From NCBI GenBank assembly GCA_963784065.1, contig CAWAQA010000003.1:1178001-1242000 (forward strand): 64,000 bases of DNA, read 5' to 3'. Source of the stretch: CAWAQA01 sp963784065. Lineage in GTDB: Bacteria; Acidobacteriota; Vicinamibacteria; Vicinamibacterales; UBA2999. A program made the position numbers and the translations under genes. Numbering within the stretch: the stretch's first letter is position 1; the number at the start of each line of letters is the position of its first letter. Positions 39,593 to 51,118 of the stretch are shown here, piece after piece. The notes under the pieces are model-generated. The model was given only the letters and a program-made list of their open reading frames with translations, did not search any database and was not told the origin of the DNA.

Positions 39593-42500
39593 CAGAAAAC
39601 GTGCCTGACGCGGACGTCGAGCGCGTAGGTGCGGTCTTCGTTGCGCGAGAGGATCCACGAGAAACGATCCGTCTGATCGTACTCGAGCAGGATGATCTGA
39701 TCGCGCGTGGACGACGACAGGCTGCGCGAGTAGGTCAGGTAGATGCGGTCCGAGAGCCGCTTGCCGATGGTCACGCGCGCCGCCGGGTCGAGCCGCGACG
39801 ACTGCGCGTTCGGGTCGAGCAGCGAGGGCGTGAGCTGGAACGTATCGACGCCGAAGGTCTGCTCCACCACGCGCCCGACCTCCGACGAGACGGCGCCGGT
39901 GAGCGCGCGGGTGGCGCGATCGCGGAGGAGCTGCTCCTGCGGCGTGATGTCGGTGCTGCAGGCGGCGCAACTCGACGTCCTGGCCCGGCGCGACGTCGCT
40001 GAAGAGCAGCGCCAGGACCTCGACCTCGGCCAGCGGCGGATCGGCGGTGAACTGAGGCGTGAAGCGCTCGAGCGTGCCCGCGGCGCGCAGCGTGATCGCG
40101 GTAGGTCTCGCCCGGCACCCGCACCCGCGTCTCCGTTTCGATGTCGAAGAACGGCTCGATGCGTGTCGGGTTGTTGAAGTCGATCGTGCCGCGCGTGATC
40201 ACGTAGCGGCGTCCCTCGAACGTCACGTCGCCGCGGTCGATCTCGCGCGCGCCCGAAGAGCAGCGGCCGGTCGTACGTGCCGCGCAGCTGCAGGTCGGCG
40301 GTCGCCTGGATCCGGGCCTGGTTGTTCTCGATGCGCAAGGTGGACGGCGCGCTGAGCTGCACGTCGTAGCGCAGCGGCAGCGTCGACGCCAGCGACGCCG
40401 AGGCGCCGTCGATGGCGGCCGGACTCCCCGCGAGGTCGATGAGCCCGCCGCCGGTCGTCGAAGCGGCGGGTATAGAGCGCGCTGCGCACGGTGACGTTGC
40501 CGCCGAGCGTGGCCGCATCGACCGTTCCCGTGACCGTGAGGTTGGCATCGACGAGCGAGCGCATCCCTTCCGGGAAGCGCAGGCGCATGTTCTCGCCGAC
40601 CATCGAGACGTCGAGCCGGTCGGGAAGATAGCCCTCCATGTCGATGCGTGCCGCCGAAACGCACCGGCCCGCCGCCGAGACGGGCGGTGACCTCGTCGAG
40701 GCGAGATGCCGCGCGAGTCGAACCGCAGCGGCCCGGAGACGTTCTCGAGCGCGTGCGGCAGGTCGAAGTGGCGGATGCGGCCGTCCTCGATGCGTCATCG
40801 TGCCGGTGACCATCGGCTGGCGCATCTCGCCCTCGAAGGCCGCCGCCAGCGACGCGCGCCCCGAGCTGCGGATGTTCGAGACGAAGCCCTGCAGGATGCC
40901 GAGGTTGGCGTCGCCGGTCGCGCGCACGGCGATGCGCTCGTCGTGCAGGCTCGACCAGGCCCGAGATGTCGAGCTGCGTGTCCTCGCCGACCAGCCGCAT
41001 CTCGGTCACGCGGACGGAGTGGCGATCGAGCGCGATGCGGATCGGGCGTGGCGTTGCGCAGCCGGTAGTCGAACAGGCTGACGTCGAAGCGGTCCACCGT
41101 CGCATCGACCAGCAGGTGATCGATGTTGGCGAGCTCGCCGACGACGCGAAGGCTGCCGCTGGCGACCGCCGTCGTGAACGGTGACAGCCGCGGCTCGAAG
41201 GCGCGGACGTACGGGATCCAGCGACGTGTCGGAGACGTTGAAGGTCAGCTCCGCATCCATCTCGGGCGTCAGCGCGATGCGCCCGGCGCCTGAGATCGCG
41301 AGGCGCGGCGACGCCGCCTCGAGCTTGAGCGTCATCATCTCGCCGTTGATGCTGATGTCGCCGACCACCTCGCCGATGCCTTCGTCGGCCACGAAGAAGT
41401 CGCGGATGGTCCCGCGCACGTCGTAGCGCGGCGCGTCGAACGTGCCGCTGCCCGCCGGCCGTGAAGTCCACCAGGCCCGAAAGCGGCATGGTGCCGGAGC
41501 GCGCGAGCGCGATGCTTTCGACCGCGATCCCGCGGGCCGTCGAAGTTGAACGAGTAGGTGGCGCTGCTCCACGCCACGTATGCGGCGCCGGTGCCGCGGC
41601 CGTTGCCCTTGCTGACCTCGATCCCGTCGAGCCGGACGCCCGTCCCTTCGAGGCGCACGTTCGCGCTGGCGGTCTCGAACGGCTCTCCGTAGGCGACGCC
41701 GTCCACGATCGCCATGCGCCCGAAGCCATATGGGTTCTGGTAGGCGCCGTAGACGTGGAACTCGCCGGACATCAGGCCGTCGACGTCGTAGTCGTCGAGG
41801 CCGAAGCCGTGACGCAGGTCGGCCAGCGGCCGGCGGAGCACGCGGATGCGCGCGTTGATCTCCTCGCCGCCGTCACGGCGCGGGAACCCCAGGGAGAACC
41901 GGCCGTCGGCCTGGATCGTGGCCGTCCCGGACGCGAGGACAACGTCCTTCACATTGGCGTAGGCATTCTCGATGACGACCGCGCCGTTGGCCGAGCCCCA
42001 CACGACGTCGAACGCGCGCATGCGCTCGCCGCGGAACGTGCCTTCGATGCGCGGGCGCCGGAAGCTGTTCGCCATGACGCCGTCGAAGCTGCCGTAGCCC
42101 CCGATCGGGATCGCGTTCGTGCGGCTGCCGAAGGCGGTCATCAGGCCGGCGAGCAGCCGGTCGCTCTCCTGCCAGTCGGCGCTCGTGACGTGAAACGGAA
42201 TGCGCGACTGCTCGCCGTACGCGGTGCGGCCCTCGAACTCGATATAGGTCTCCGGCGTGGCAATCACGCTCGGGGCGATGTCGATCCATTCGGGCCCGAC
42301 GGTGTAGCTGAGCGCGCCGCCGATGGGCACGGGTGCCAGCGGCGTGTGATTGCTGAACGGACCCCAGCGTCGTCCCGCGTTCCGCCTCGTCCTCGATGCG
42401 CTCGACGGGAATCTCCCTCGTCATCAGCGTCGACCCCTGGCGGCGGATCCAGGCGGACCTCGCCCTCGGCGCGGCGATCGGCAAAGCGGCCGGACGGCCA

Positions 42501-43707
42501 TTCGAGCAGGTTGCGGCCCGAGGCGCGCCCGGCGAGGCGGATCCCTTCCAGTTCCATGAAGTCGGTGAACGAGGTCAGATCGACGTTGTCGTACTTGGCG
42601 TCGAACCGGTGCCTGACGGGAACGCCACGCATGCCGAGCGGCGCCATGAGGTAGTCGAAACGTGCCGCCCCGCCCTAGAAGTTGGCGGACGCATTGGTGA
42701 CCTCCATCTTCTCCGGCACCCACAGCACCGACCCGCGGAGATTGCCGAAGCGATAGGCATTGACACCCGCCAGGTCGCTCGAGAACGTGCCCTTCAGCTC
42801 GCGCCCTGTCCGCGAGCGTCCGTTCACGACCTCGCGAAAGAGGTGGAAGGTGCCGGCAAAGCCGCCCTTGCCGTACAGCGAGAAGGTGTCGCGGGCGAAG
42901 AAGATCTCGCGCATGCGGGGAAAGTCGATGCGCGACTTGATCTGGTACGTCTGTTCCGGCCAGCGCGCGATGTCGACTTCGCCGGTGAGCACCGACTCGG
43001 CGCCGTCGGTCAGCAGGTCGATGCGGTTCAGCAGGACCTTGCCGTCCACGATGCGGAACGTCGTCCGCATGTCGGCGCGCATCGGCTCGTAGCTCTGGAT
43101 CTTCACCGTGCCGTCGGAGAAGCTCGCCTGGCCGCGATACTCCGTCGCCGGCCGCCCGACCGTGACGTCGAGGTTGCGCGCGACGGTGCTCCAGGGCGTG
43201 CCGTGGTCCTGGTAGGTGAACTCGCCGCGGTGTGCGCGCACGTACTGGAGCGTCGTCGTCCACGCGCTCTGGCGGCGCGGGCCGCGGGGCGTCAGGCGAG
43301 GAAAGCTGATGCGGCCGTCTGGAAGAATACTCGACGAACATCTGCCAGTCGGTCATTTCGATCGCGTCGAACACGACCCGGCGGTTGAACAGCGTGCTCC
43401 ACGGCATCGACAAGTCGATGCGCTTCGCCGCCAGGAAGGGCCGCGATTCCGGTGTGAGGCCCTCGATCACCAGGTCCTCGAACACGAAGCGGCCGCGCCA
43501 CAGGTGGATCGACACGCGGCCGATGTGCATCGGCCGTTCCATGAACCGGCTCGCTTCCCGTTCCGCCCGCGACTTCAGCGCCGGCCCGAGATCCACCGTC
43601 AACGACGTCACGAACGCCACCGCGAGGATGACGGCGCACGTCACCACGATGGCGCGCAGGATGCGGCGTATGGTTCGCGTAACGGGATGGGTGAAGAACT
43701 TTTTCAC
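39592..43707 (-). CDS. tamB: TamB/AsmA-like translocation-assembly protein, at least ten frame changes
   Basis: About 1,370 residues if joined. The N-terminus (MKKFFTHPVTRTIRR, then a helix AIVVTCAVILAVAFVTSLTV) anchors it in the inner membrane. The body is repetitive beta structure typical of TamB/AsmA groove proteins: VFDAIEMTDWQMFVEYSSRR, TDGAESVLTGEVDIARWPEQ, GYGSFDGVMANSFRRPRIEG, LTPEMDAELTFNVSDTSLDP, RHSVRVTEMRLVGEDTQLDI. The C-terminal TamB domain ends with LSDRIYLTYSRSLSSSTRDQ, IILLEYDQTDRFSWILSRNE and VRVRHVF. Breaks near 43258, 42690, 42430, 42358, 41532, 41458, 41214, 41050, 40950, 40793, 40703, 40646 and 40457 are mostly one extra base. It heads a coupled tamB/bamA/surA operon. 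Confidence 0.85.
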
Positions 43708-43749
43708 GAGACATCCGCGGAGGGGAAACCCACCGCGCTACGGTGCCGC

Positions 43750-45882
43750 CTACGAGATCACCACGAGCACGGCGTTGGCTTCGACAGACGCGCCCTCTGT
43801 CACCTTCACCTCGGTCACTGTCCCCGCACCGGGGGCACGCAACTCGTTCTCCATCTTCATCGCCTCCACCACCACGAGGCCCTGGCGCGCCTCGACCGCG
43901 TCGCCCGCCTTCACCAGCACCTTGACCACCCGGCCCGGCATCGGGGCGACAATGCCGCCGCGGGCCATTGGCGTCCTGCTCGCCCGACGCGCCGCGACGG
44001 CCAAACCGCGCGGCAGCGTCATTCATCATGACCGGGATCGGCTGCCCGTTTATATATACGGTCGCACCGCCCGGCTGATCCTCAATCGCCACCTCGAAAC
44101 TGCGCATCGGCCGGCCGGTCCCGGCGTTCCGATCGTCAGCGCCCGGGCCGGCATGGCTTTCCCGGTCGCGAGGGCCAGCCTCAGCAGGCCCGACCAGCAG
44201 CGACCAACCCGTCCCGGCCCGCACGAGGTCAGCCATAATGCGGCGGCCATCCACCGTGACCTCGAAGCCCTGCCCGACGCGCCGCGCCGTCACGTCCCGC
44301 CTGCGCCCGCCCACCTCGATCTGAAAGGTCAAGAACGCAGGCCCTCGACGCGCGCCAGCGACGTCCACGCCGACGCCGATCGTCCGCCTGAGTCCGGACG
44401 TCCATCGGGCACGCCGCGTATGCCCGCCGCGTCCCCTGCACTCCCCAGCTGCCGCCGGACGATGGCGATTGCCACGGCCGCGACCTCTTCTAATGACGCT
44501 TCAGCGGTGTCGAAGGGCGCGCCCCGCCGCTGCTGCAAGAGCTCGTCCAAATAGCCGGTGTGGAACGCGGCTTCGGCAAACGCCGGCTGCTGCAGCATCC
44601 ACTTGAAAAAGGGCACGGTCGTCCTGATGCCGCGGACCTCGTATTCCTGCAGCGCCCGCTGCATGCGCGCGATCGCCTGCGGACGGTCCGCACCCCACAC
44701 GGCGAGCTTGGAGATCAGCGGGTCGTAGTAGATCGGCACCTCTCCGCCAGCCTCGGCGCCGCTGTCGTCGCGCACACCGGGGCCGTTCGGCACACGCAAC
44801 GCCGTGATGCGGCCGGGCGACGGCATGAATCCCGCCTCCGGATCCTCTGCGTAGATGCGGCACTCGATCGCGTGCCCCCGCGGCGCGACGAGCGCGCGTG
44901 GGTCGAGATCGAGGCGCTCGCCGCGCGCGATCCGGATCTGCCACTGCACGAGATCCACGCCCGTCACCATCTCGGTGATCGGATGCTCGACCTGCAGGCG
45001 GGTGTTCATCTCGAGAAAGTAGAAGCGTCCGTCTTCGTCGAGGAGGAATTCGATCGTGCCGGCGTTGGTATAGCCGACCGACGCTGCCACGGCCACCGCG
45101 GCATCGGTGAGCTGCGGTGCGGAGCGCGTCGGGCACCACTGGCGAAGGCGTTTCCTCGATCACTTTCTGGTGCCGCCGCTGGATCGAGCACTCGCGCTCA
45201 ACGAACGGCAGCACGCGTGCCGTGGGCGTCGCCGAGCAGCTGCACCTCGATGTGGCGCGGACGCAGGAGCTGACGCTCGAGGTAGACGGCGGAATCGCCG
45301 AAGGCCGCGCCCGCCTCCGATCGCGCAGCGCGAATGGCGCTCGGAAGATCATCGGCGGCCGCGACGACGCGCATGCCCTTGCCGCCGCCACCGGCGACCG
45401 CCTTGATCATGATCGGATAGCCGATCCGGGCGGCGAGCGCCGCGATCGCGGTATCCGGAACCTCCGGCCCGAGAGCCTCCTCGCGTGCCCGGCACGACCG
45501 GCACGCCGGCTTTGATCGCGACCGCCCGCGCGGCGGTCTTGCTGCCCATCAGGGCGATGGCTTCAGCAGTCGGACCGATGAAGGTCACGCCGGCGGTGCG
45601 GCAGGCGGCGGCGAAGTCCTCGTTCTCCGCCAGAAAGCCGTAGCCCGGGTGGATCGCGTCCGCGCCGGCCTGACGCGCGGCGTCAACGATGCGTTCGATG
45701 TTCAGGTAGCTCTCGGCGGGCGGGTTGCCCCCGATCGCAATCGCCTCGTCCGCCATCCGCACGTGGCGCGCGGCGCGATCGCACTCGGAATAGACGGCGA
45801 CGGCGGCGATCCCCATGTCCCGGCACGCACGGATGATCCGGACGGCGATCTCGCCGCGGTTCGCGACCAGGATCTTGCGCAA
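43750..45882 (-). CDS. Acyl-CoA carboxylase alpha subunit (biotin carboxylase + biotin carrier), five frame changes
   Basis: About 710 residues joined. The biotin carboxylase domain starts MRKILVANRGEIAVRIIRAC. It carries HPGYGFLAENEDFAAACR, the ATP loop KAVAGGGGKGMRVV, ECSIQRRHQKVIEE, EFLLDEDGRFYFLEMNTRLQ and VEHPITEMVTGVDLVQWQIR. A linker domain (FLTFQIEVGGRRRDVTARRV) is followed by the carrier domain with the biotinyl lysine in VVVEAMKMENELRAP. Frame changes lie near 45485, 45222, 45122, 44335 and 44000. The layout matches propionyl- or methylcrotonyl-CoA carboxylase alpha. The beta subunit is probably the gene at 51119, 5 kb away. A stretch near 44150-44200 (VGPAEAGPRDRESHAG) looks like a REP-derived in-frame insertion. 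Confidence 0.88.
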
Positions 45883-45943
45883 AACCTTGAAAGTCTAACA
45901 GAAGGTCGAAGCTCGCCTGATCCGGCGGCGCGCTCCAGACGGC

Positions 45944-46594
45944 CTAGCGGATGACGCCGCGGCGGACGGCGTAGAGGACGATCTCGGCGGCGCTGTGCAG
46001 ATCGAGCTTCTCCATGATCCGCGCGCGGTGGGTCTCGACGGTGCTCGGGCTGATTGAGAGGAGCACCGCGATCTCCTTGTTGGCCTTCCCTTCCGCAATG
46101 AGCTGGAAGATCTCGCGCTCGCGCTCGGACAGCGACTCGTAACGGTCGGTCACGCCCTTCTCGGCCAGCTTCTGCACGTAGTCGTCGAGCATGACGCGCG
46201 CGATCGCGGGGCTGAAAAACGACGTGCCCTTGGCGACGGCCGCCACCGCCTGAATCAGGTCCACGTCCGCCGAGTCCTTCAGCAGGTAGCCGGTCGCCCC
46301 GGCCCGCAGGATCTGGGTCACGTACGCTTCGTCGGCGTGCATGCTCAGCACCAGCACACGCGTCGCCGGCGACTTCCGCGTGATCTGCCGCGTCGTCTCG
46401 ATGCCGTTCAGCAGCGGCATCGCGACGTCCACGATCGCGACGTCGGGCTTGTGCACCTCGGCCTGACGCACAGCCTCGCGGCCGTCACCGGCTTCCGCCA
46501 CCACCTCCCACTCGGGCCGATCCTCGAGGATTCTGCGGAGACCCTGGCGGACGACGGTGTGATCGTCGGCGAGGAGGAGGCGAAGTCGGGACAT
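45944..46594 (-). CDS. LuxR/NarL-family response regulator
   Basis: 216 residues. The receiver domain has the acidic pair in LLLADDHTVVRQGLR, the phospho-acceptor Asp in DVAIVDVAMPLLNG, Ser in VLVLSMHADEAYV and Lys in GYLLKDSADVDL. The output domain is a LuxR HTH: YESLSEREREIFQLIAEGKA, NKEIAVLLSISPSTVETHRA. It lies five bases after the stop of the partner histidine kinase (46600), forming a complete NarL-type two-component system. Targets are unknown. Confidence 0.95.
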   Translation of the reverse strand: MSRLRLLLADDHTVVRQGLRRILEDRPEWEVVAEAGDGREAVRQAEVHKPDVAIVDVAMPLLNGIETTRQITRKSPATRVLVLSMHADEAYVTQILRAGATGYLLKDSADVDLIQAVAAVAKGTSFFSPAIARVMLDDYVQKLAEKGVTDRYESLSEREREIFQLIAEGKANKEIAVLLSISPSTVETHRARIMEKLDLHSAAEIVLYAVRRGVIR

Positions 46595-46599
46595 GCGGA

Positions 46600-48081
46600 T
46601 CAGCCCGCGAGCAGTTCCGCGCCCGACGACGGGGCGACGGCGGCCAGCACCGGCAGGCGCACGATGAGCCGCGTGCCACCTTCCGTCCGGTTCTCGATCA
46701 CGAATCCACCCGAGAGCGCCTGGGCGCGCTCGCGCATCGCGATCAGCCCGAGGCCGCGCGGGGCGTCGGCCTGGCGCGGACCCTTCAGGTCCATTCCCTT
46801 CCCGTCGTCCTCGATCGTGAGCTGCAGCATGCCGTCACGGCGCACGAGGGCGACCGTGCACGCGCTTGCTGCGCTGTGACGGCCGACATTGGTCGTGGCT
46901 TCCTGCACGATGCGGTAGACGCAGACCTCGACGTCGGAGGGAAGGCGATCCTCCATCCGCTCGGTCGTCAGCTGCGCGCGGATGCCGGTCCGCCGCGAGA
47001 AGTTGCGCAGGTACGCCGACACCGCCTCGGGCAGCCCGAAGTCGTCGAGCATCGACGGATGGAGCAGCTGCGACAGGTCGCGCACGCTCTGCAGCGTCGT
47101 CTCGGCAATCGAGCGCGCTTCCTCGAGCGACGCCCGCTGGCGCTCGGGATCGCGGCCGCGCATGGCCACGCCAACCTCCATCTTGATGGCGGTGAGCGCC
47201 TGGCCGACCGCATCGTGGAGCTCGCGGGCGAGGCTCCGCCGCTCCTCTTCCTGCACGGTCACGAGCCGCGCCGACAGCCGCTCGAGATCGCGCCGGTTCA
47301 GCCGCTCGGCCAGACGCTGGCGTTCGATCTCCCGGTGCAGCCGCCCGACGTGGCGTGTCGCGAACCAGGCGACGACGAAGCCGACGAGCAGCGCCACGCC
47401 CGCAATCGTCAGCAGCCGGATGCGCGCCTCGGCGTACAGGATGGACGCCTCGGCGTGGTAGCGCTGCTGCGAGATCCGCTGCAGGGCCGTCAGCCGGTCG
47501 ATGATGGCGAGGATCGTTTCGCGGCGGGGCGCACGGCTGCGCAGCAGCGCCGATGTCTCGCCGCTGGTGCGCGTGGCGGACGGGTCGAGGACCACGTCGA
47601 GTGACAGCCAGTAGTCGTGCAGCTGCGTCTGCAGGTCCGCCCAGTGCTGACGCTCGATCGGCAGTTGCACCTCGAGCACATAGGCCGGGACCAGCCGTTC
47701 GACGTCGTCACGGATCTGATTCAGCTCGTCGCGGTAGTACTGACGAGTGACGGGACTGGTGTCGATCAGGGCGTCGCGCAGGTAGATCGAGCCGAGGAGG
47801 ACGCTGGTACGCACCTGCGAGAGCGTGCGCTCGCCGCGGGCCGCGGCTTCCTGCGTTGCGGTCACCCGCTGCTCGACGTCCTGCAGCCGGCGCACGATCT
47901 CGTAGCCGGAGAGCACCCACAGCGCGAACACGATCGCGAACCCGGCGATCAGCGCGCCGCGGATGGTGGAAGTAGGACGAACGTGCCGCGAGGGCGGTGG
48001 CAGAACGCGGTCCACGACTCCATCGTAGTGCGCGCGCGGAGAGGGCGTCCAGCGCGGCACGCCGTCCCCGCTGCCGGTCAT
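46600..48081 (-). CDS. NarX/DegS-type membrane sensor histidine kinase (HisKA_3)
   Basis: 493 residues. The ATG at 48081 overlaps the stop of the upstream HAD gene (ATGA). A first helix (GALIAGFAIVFALWVLSGYE), a ~160-residue periplasmic four-helix sensor (CHASE3-like: TLSQVRTSVLLGSIYLRDAL, VTRQYYRDELNQIRDDVERL), a second helix (LLTIAGVALLVGFVVAWFAT), then a HisKA_3 phosphoacceptor (RRSLARELHDAVGQALTAIK) and a HATPase (RIVQEATTNVGRHSAAS, IEDDGKGMDLKG, GLGLIAMRERAQALSGGF). It pairs with the LuxR-type regulator immediately downstream. The signal is unknown. Confidence 0.94.
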   Translation of the reverse strand: MTGSGDGVPRWTPSPRAHYDGVVDRVLPPPSRHVRPTSTIRGALIAGFAIVFALWVLSGYEIVRRLQDVEQRVTATQEAAARGERTLSQVRTSVLLGSIYLRDALIDTSPVTRQYYRDELNQIRDDVERLVPAYVLEVQLPIERQHWADLQTQLHDYWLSLDVVLDPSATRTSGETSALLRSRAPRRETILAIIDRLTALQRISQQRYHAEASILYAEARIRLLTIAGVALLVGFVVAWFATRHVGRLHREIERQRLAERLNRRDLERLSARLVTVQEEERRSLARELHDAVGQALTAIKMEVGVAMRGRDPERQRASLEEARSIAETTLQSVRDLSQLLHPSMLDDFGLPEAVSAYLRNFSRRTGIRAQLTTERMEDRLPSDVEVCVYRIVQEATTNVGRHSAASACTVALVRRDGMLQLTIEDDGKGMDLKGPRQADAPRGLGLIAMRERAQALSGGFVIENRTEGGTRLIVRLPVLAAVAPSSGAELLAG

Positions 48082-48719
48082 TCGCCGACGGAGCCGAGGA
48101 TCGCCTCGCTCCAGCCGGCAGGACCCGCCGCGGTCGTGAGATACGCCGACGGCATCTCACGCAGCAGCGCCTGCTGGTCGGCGCCGTCGTTCCGCACGAT
48201 GACCGGCACGTCGGCCTCCTGCAGCAGTACGCGGTCGGACGCGGTGTCGGCGAGCGCCACGATCACGACGTCCTCGCTGCACAGCCGATACAACGACATG
48301 AGCAGCCGGATCCCGTGTCCCGCCTCCGGCACCTTGAACTCGACGACATTCCAGCCGTCGACCTGCGCGCCGATGCGGGTGAGCTCCGGGAAGTAGCCGG
48401 CGGGAATGTGCAGCGACGCGCCGCCTTCGGCGACGAACGGATAGCGCACGCCGAGCTCGCGTTGAAGCGCCAGCAACTCAGCCGGCGAACGCGCGGATGT
48501 CAGGACCAGCGGGATGTCGCGCTGCGCGAGCATGCCCAGTGCCGCGCGCGTTTCACGCGTCGAGCGCGTCTCGGCGTCGCGCAAGACTCCGTCGACCGCC
48601 GTGAAGATGACGAGCGTTGTCGCCGCGCATGGCGACTTGGCCGCCGGCCGGATCGGCGTCGTCAGCACGGTCGGCAGCGGCAGGGTGGTCAGAGCGGGCT
48701 GCATGAAGGCGTTTCCCAC
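48078..48719 (-). CDS. HAD-family MPGP-like protein lacking the nucleophile Asp
   Basis: 213 residues from a GTG at 48719 (an ATG at 48704 is also possible). The sequence follows the mannosyl-3-phosphoglycerate-phosphatase branch of HAD proteins: IPLVLTSARSPAELLALQRE (motif II), YPFVAEGGASLHIPAGYFPE, and VALADTASDRVLLQEADVPV for the motif IV GDSxND region. In motif I, however, the usual D-x-D-G-T reads A-V-D-G-V, so the catalytic nucleophile is Ala, and the GD of motif IV is AD. The protein may be inactive or regulatory. The N-terminal extension before TTLVIF is doubtful; a one-base error could hide a start at 48630. Its stop overlaps the histidine-kinase start. Confidence 0.75.
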   Translation of the reverse strand: MGNAFMQPALTTLPLPTVLTTPIRPAAKSPCAATTLVIFTAVDGVLRDAETRSTRETRAALGMLAQRDIPLVLTSARSPAELLALQRELGVRYPFVAEGGASLHIPAGYFPELTRIGAQVDGWNVVEFKVPEAGHGIRLLMSLYRLCSEDVVIVALADTASDRVLLQEADVPVIVRNDGADQQALLREMPSAYLTTAAGPAGWSEAILGSVGE

Positions 48720-48899
48720 CAGGTGACTCTAGGCTTCCGGGTGCTGGCGGGGTATCGGGTCTGGAGGGTATTTTCCGGACCACGAGCAGTGACGAAACGG
48801 CCGAGCTTCAATATCCCCCGGCAGAACGGCCAGAAATACCCGATTGGCCCGATTCCTCGCGGCGTGCCGGGCATCTAGGCTGACGTCTGGAGGTCAGTG

Positions 48900-49046
48900 A
48901 TGCGAATCTACGCCACGGTCGAACAGGTCAGCGACGCCTGCCCCGAAGATGACGTCATGAACGGCTGGCTCGAGGAAACGGGCGTGTACGTCTCGGTCGC
49001 TGCCGCGGACGATGGCGAGGGGGAAGAGCCGCCAGCCGAGGGCTAG
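48900..49046 (+). CDS. Acidic 48-residue protein
   Basis: A short gene from ATG 48900 to TAG 49046. A GGAGGTCAGTG ribosome site begins at 48889, with good spacing. It begins MRIYATVEQVSDACPEDDVM, followed by NGWLEETGVYVSVAAADDGE, and ends in acidic GEEPPAEG. There is one Cys, no membrane segment and an expected pI that is very low. I do not recognise it. The upstream region contains no obvious promoter. The convergent stop of the membrane protein gene lies three bases away (49050). Confidence 0.6.
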   Translation: MRIYATVEQVSDACPEDDVMNGWLEETGVYVSVAAADDGEGEEPPAEG

Positions 49047-49049
49047 TCA

Positions 49050-51118
49050 TCATTTGAAGCCGAAGGGCCGCGCGCCCGGCCTGGGCAGCGGCAGCGGCAG
49101 GGAACGTCGCGGCGCGTCAGGATCGAGCCGGGGCAGCTTGAAGACGTCCGCATCCGGGCCGGCGTGAATGCGCTCGGCGCCCGGATGCTCCTTCACCCAC
49201 TGCGTCATGTGCGGCAACGTGTTCGGACGAACAATCACGTAGAGTTCGGCCAGCCGGCGAAACGGATCGAGCGCGTCCACGTGCAGGTCCGCAATCGCAC
49301 GCCGCAAGGGCTGGAAATGCGGCGGTTCGTAGCCGCTGTAGCCATTGACGGTGCGATACCCGCCACGCACCGCGAGATACTGCTGCGGCGCATTCCAGAA
49401 TCCTTCATCCATCGGGAGATCGAGCACGACCGCACCGGGCGGGATGATGCCGGCGGCCATCGGCAGCGGTGCCGGCACGTGGCGGTCGAAGAACCATCCC
49501 TCGGCCAGGATGCCGACCGTGACCGCGGCGAGAAAGGCGATTCTCCTGAAGCGGGAAGCCCCGGCCGCAGTGTGGCTTCCGGCTTCAGCCGGAAGAGCCG
49601 CGACGCGGCGAAGCCACGCCGCTGCGCCGGCCGCCGCGAGCACCGACAGGCAGAGCACTGCGGGCAGCCATGCGCGCGCGGGCACGCGGATGCTCGATGC
49701 GCCCGGCAACTGCATCAACAGCGAGTACGGCCCATAGGCAAGGGCGCGCCACGATCCTGACCACTCAGGCTGCGGCCCGAGCGTGAACAGCCAGATGACG
49801 ACCGCCGCCGTCGCGTAGAACGTGATCGGATCGCGCCTCGACCACGCGCGGCGGAAATGCGGCGTGAGGAGGACACCGGCGACGAAGGCCGCCGCGGCAA
49901 CGGTCGCGACGCGGAACGGCGCGAATGGCGGCAGCGGAAGTGGACCAATATGCCACCGGAACGGTCCTGTCCACACGCGTGCCAGCGTCACGAGCATCAC
50001 AGCGCCGGCCGCAAGAAAGAGCCACTGGCTGACGGATCGTCGATTGTTCCTCTGTGGCGCCGGCGCGTGCGCTCCGCGCGACATGCGCACTCCGGCGATG
50101 GCCAGCGCGAGAATCATGAGCCCGGGGAAGAGCGCGCTCTCCTCGTAGGTGTGCGGCAGGACGCCGCGCCACAGCCATTCCCGATGCGACACTCCCGCGA
50201 GGCCGACCATGTCGGCGCTGAACGCTTTGATTTCGGCAACGATGCGCATGAAACCGTAGGCCGTCTGCCGCGTGTGATATCCCCACAGCAGCGGCAGCAG
50301 CGGCAGCGTGAAGACAGCCGCCGTGACGGCAGGCGGCACCAGGCGCCGCCACTCGCGGGGGCGGATGAACCATGCCAGCCAGAACACCACCAGCAGGGGA
50401 AAAAACACGAGCATGTAGGCGTTGGAGAGGGTGGTGATCAGCCACCCGATACCAAAGAGCGCCAATGCCCGGCGCTGGAAAGGCTTGTCGTGGGAGCCGG
50501 CTTCAGCACGCCCGTCGTAGGGGCCGGCTTCAGCCGGCCCAACGTAACGATGCAACCCGAGAAGAGCCATCGGCATGCCGAAGGCGATGAGCATCTGAAG
50601 GTGTGACATGTGCACCGCGACGTAGGGCGCGAACGCGAATGCCAGGCCGCCGACGAAGGCGGCCGGCGACGATCGCGTCACCTCGCGAGCAAGGAGATAC
50701 GCGGTGAGGCCGTTGAGGGGGAAGGCCAGCAGCAACACGATGTTGTGCGCGAGCACGGCGTTTCCAGTCAGCCAGATGACGGGCGTGGACACGGGGTACG
50801 CGGCGAGCAGGTGCTCGGTGAACGCAGTGACGCCCGACAGCGGCGCGAATGACGGGAAGTTCCACCATGCGTCGCTCAACGGAACGTGGCGCGCGCTCCA
50901 TTCGAGGACGGCGGCATTCAGCAGCGGATCGCCGAGATCCGAATAGAGATGGGTCGTGAGATCGGGGAGCAGGCCGCGGAAGAGGAGGACGGTCACGGCC
51001 GCGTAGAGCATCCCCGCCAGGGCGGTGGGACGCCGGTGAGAGGTCGGCTCAACAGGTTGATACGACTCATCTCCGGGGTCCGACCCCCGGAATCGCAACC
51101 GCGGCGGAGGACGATCCA

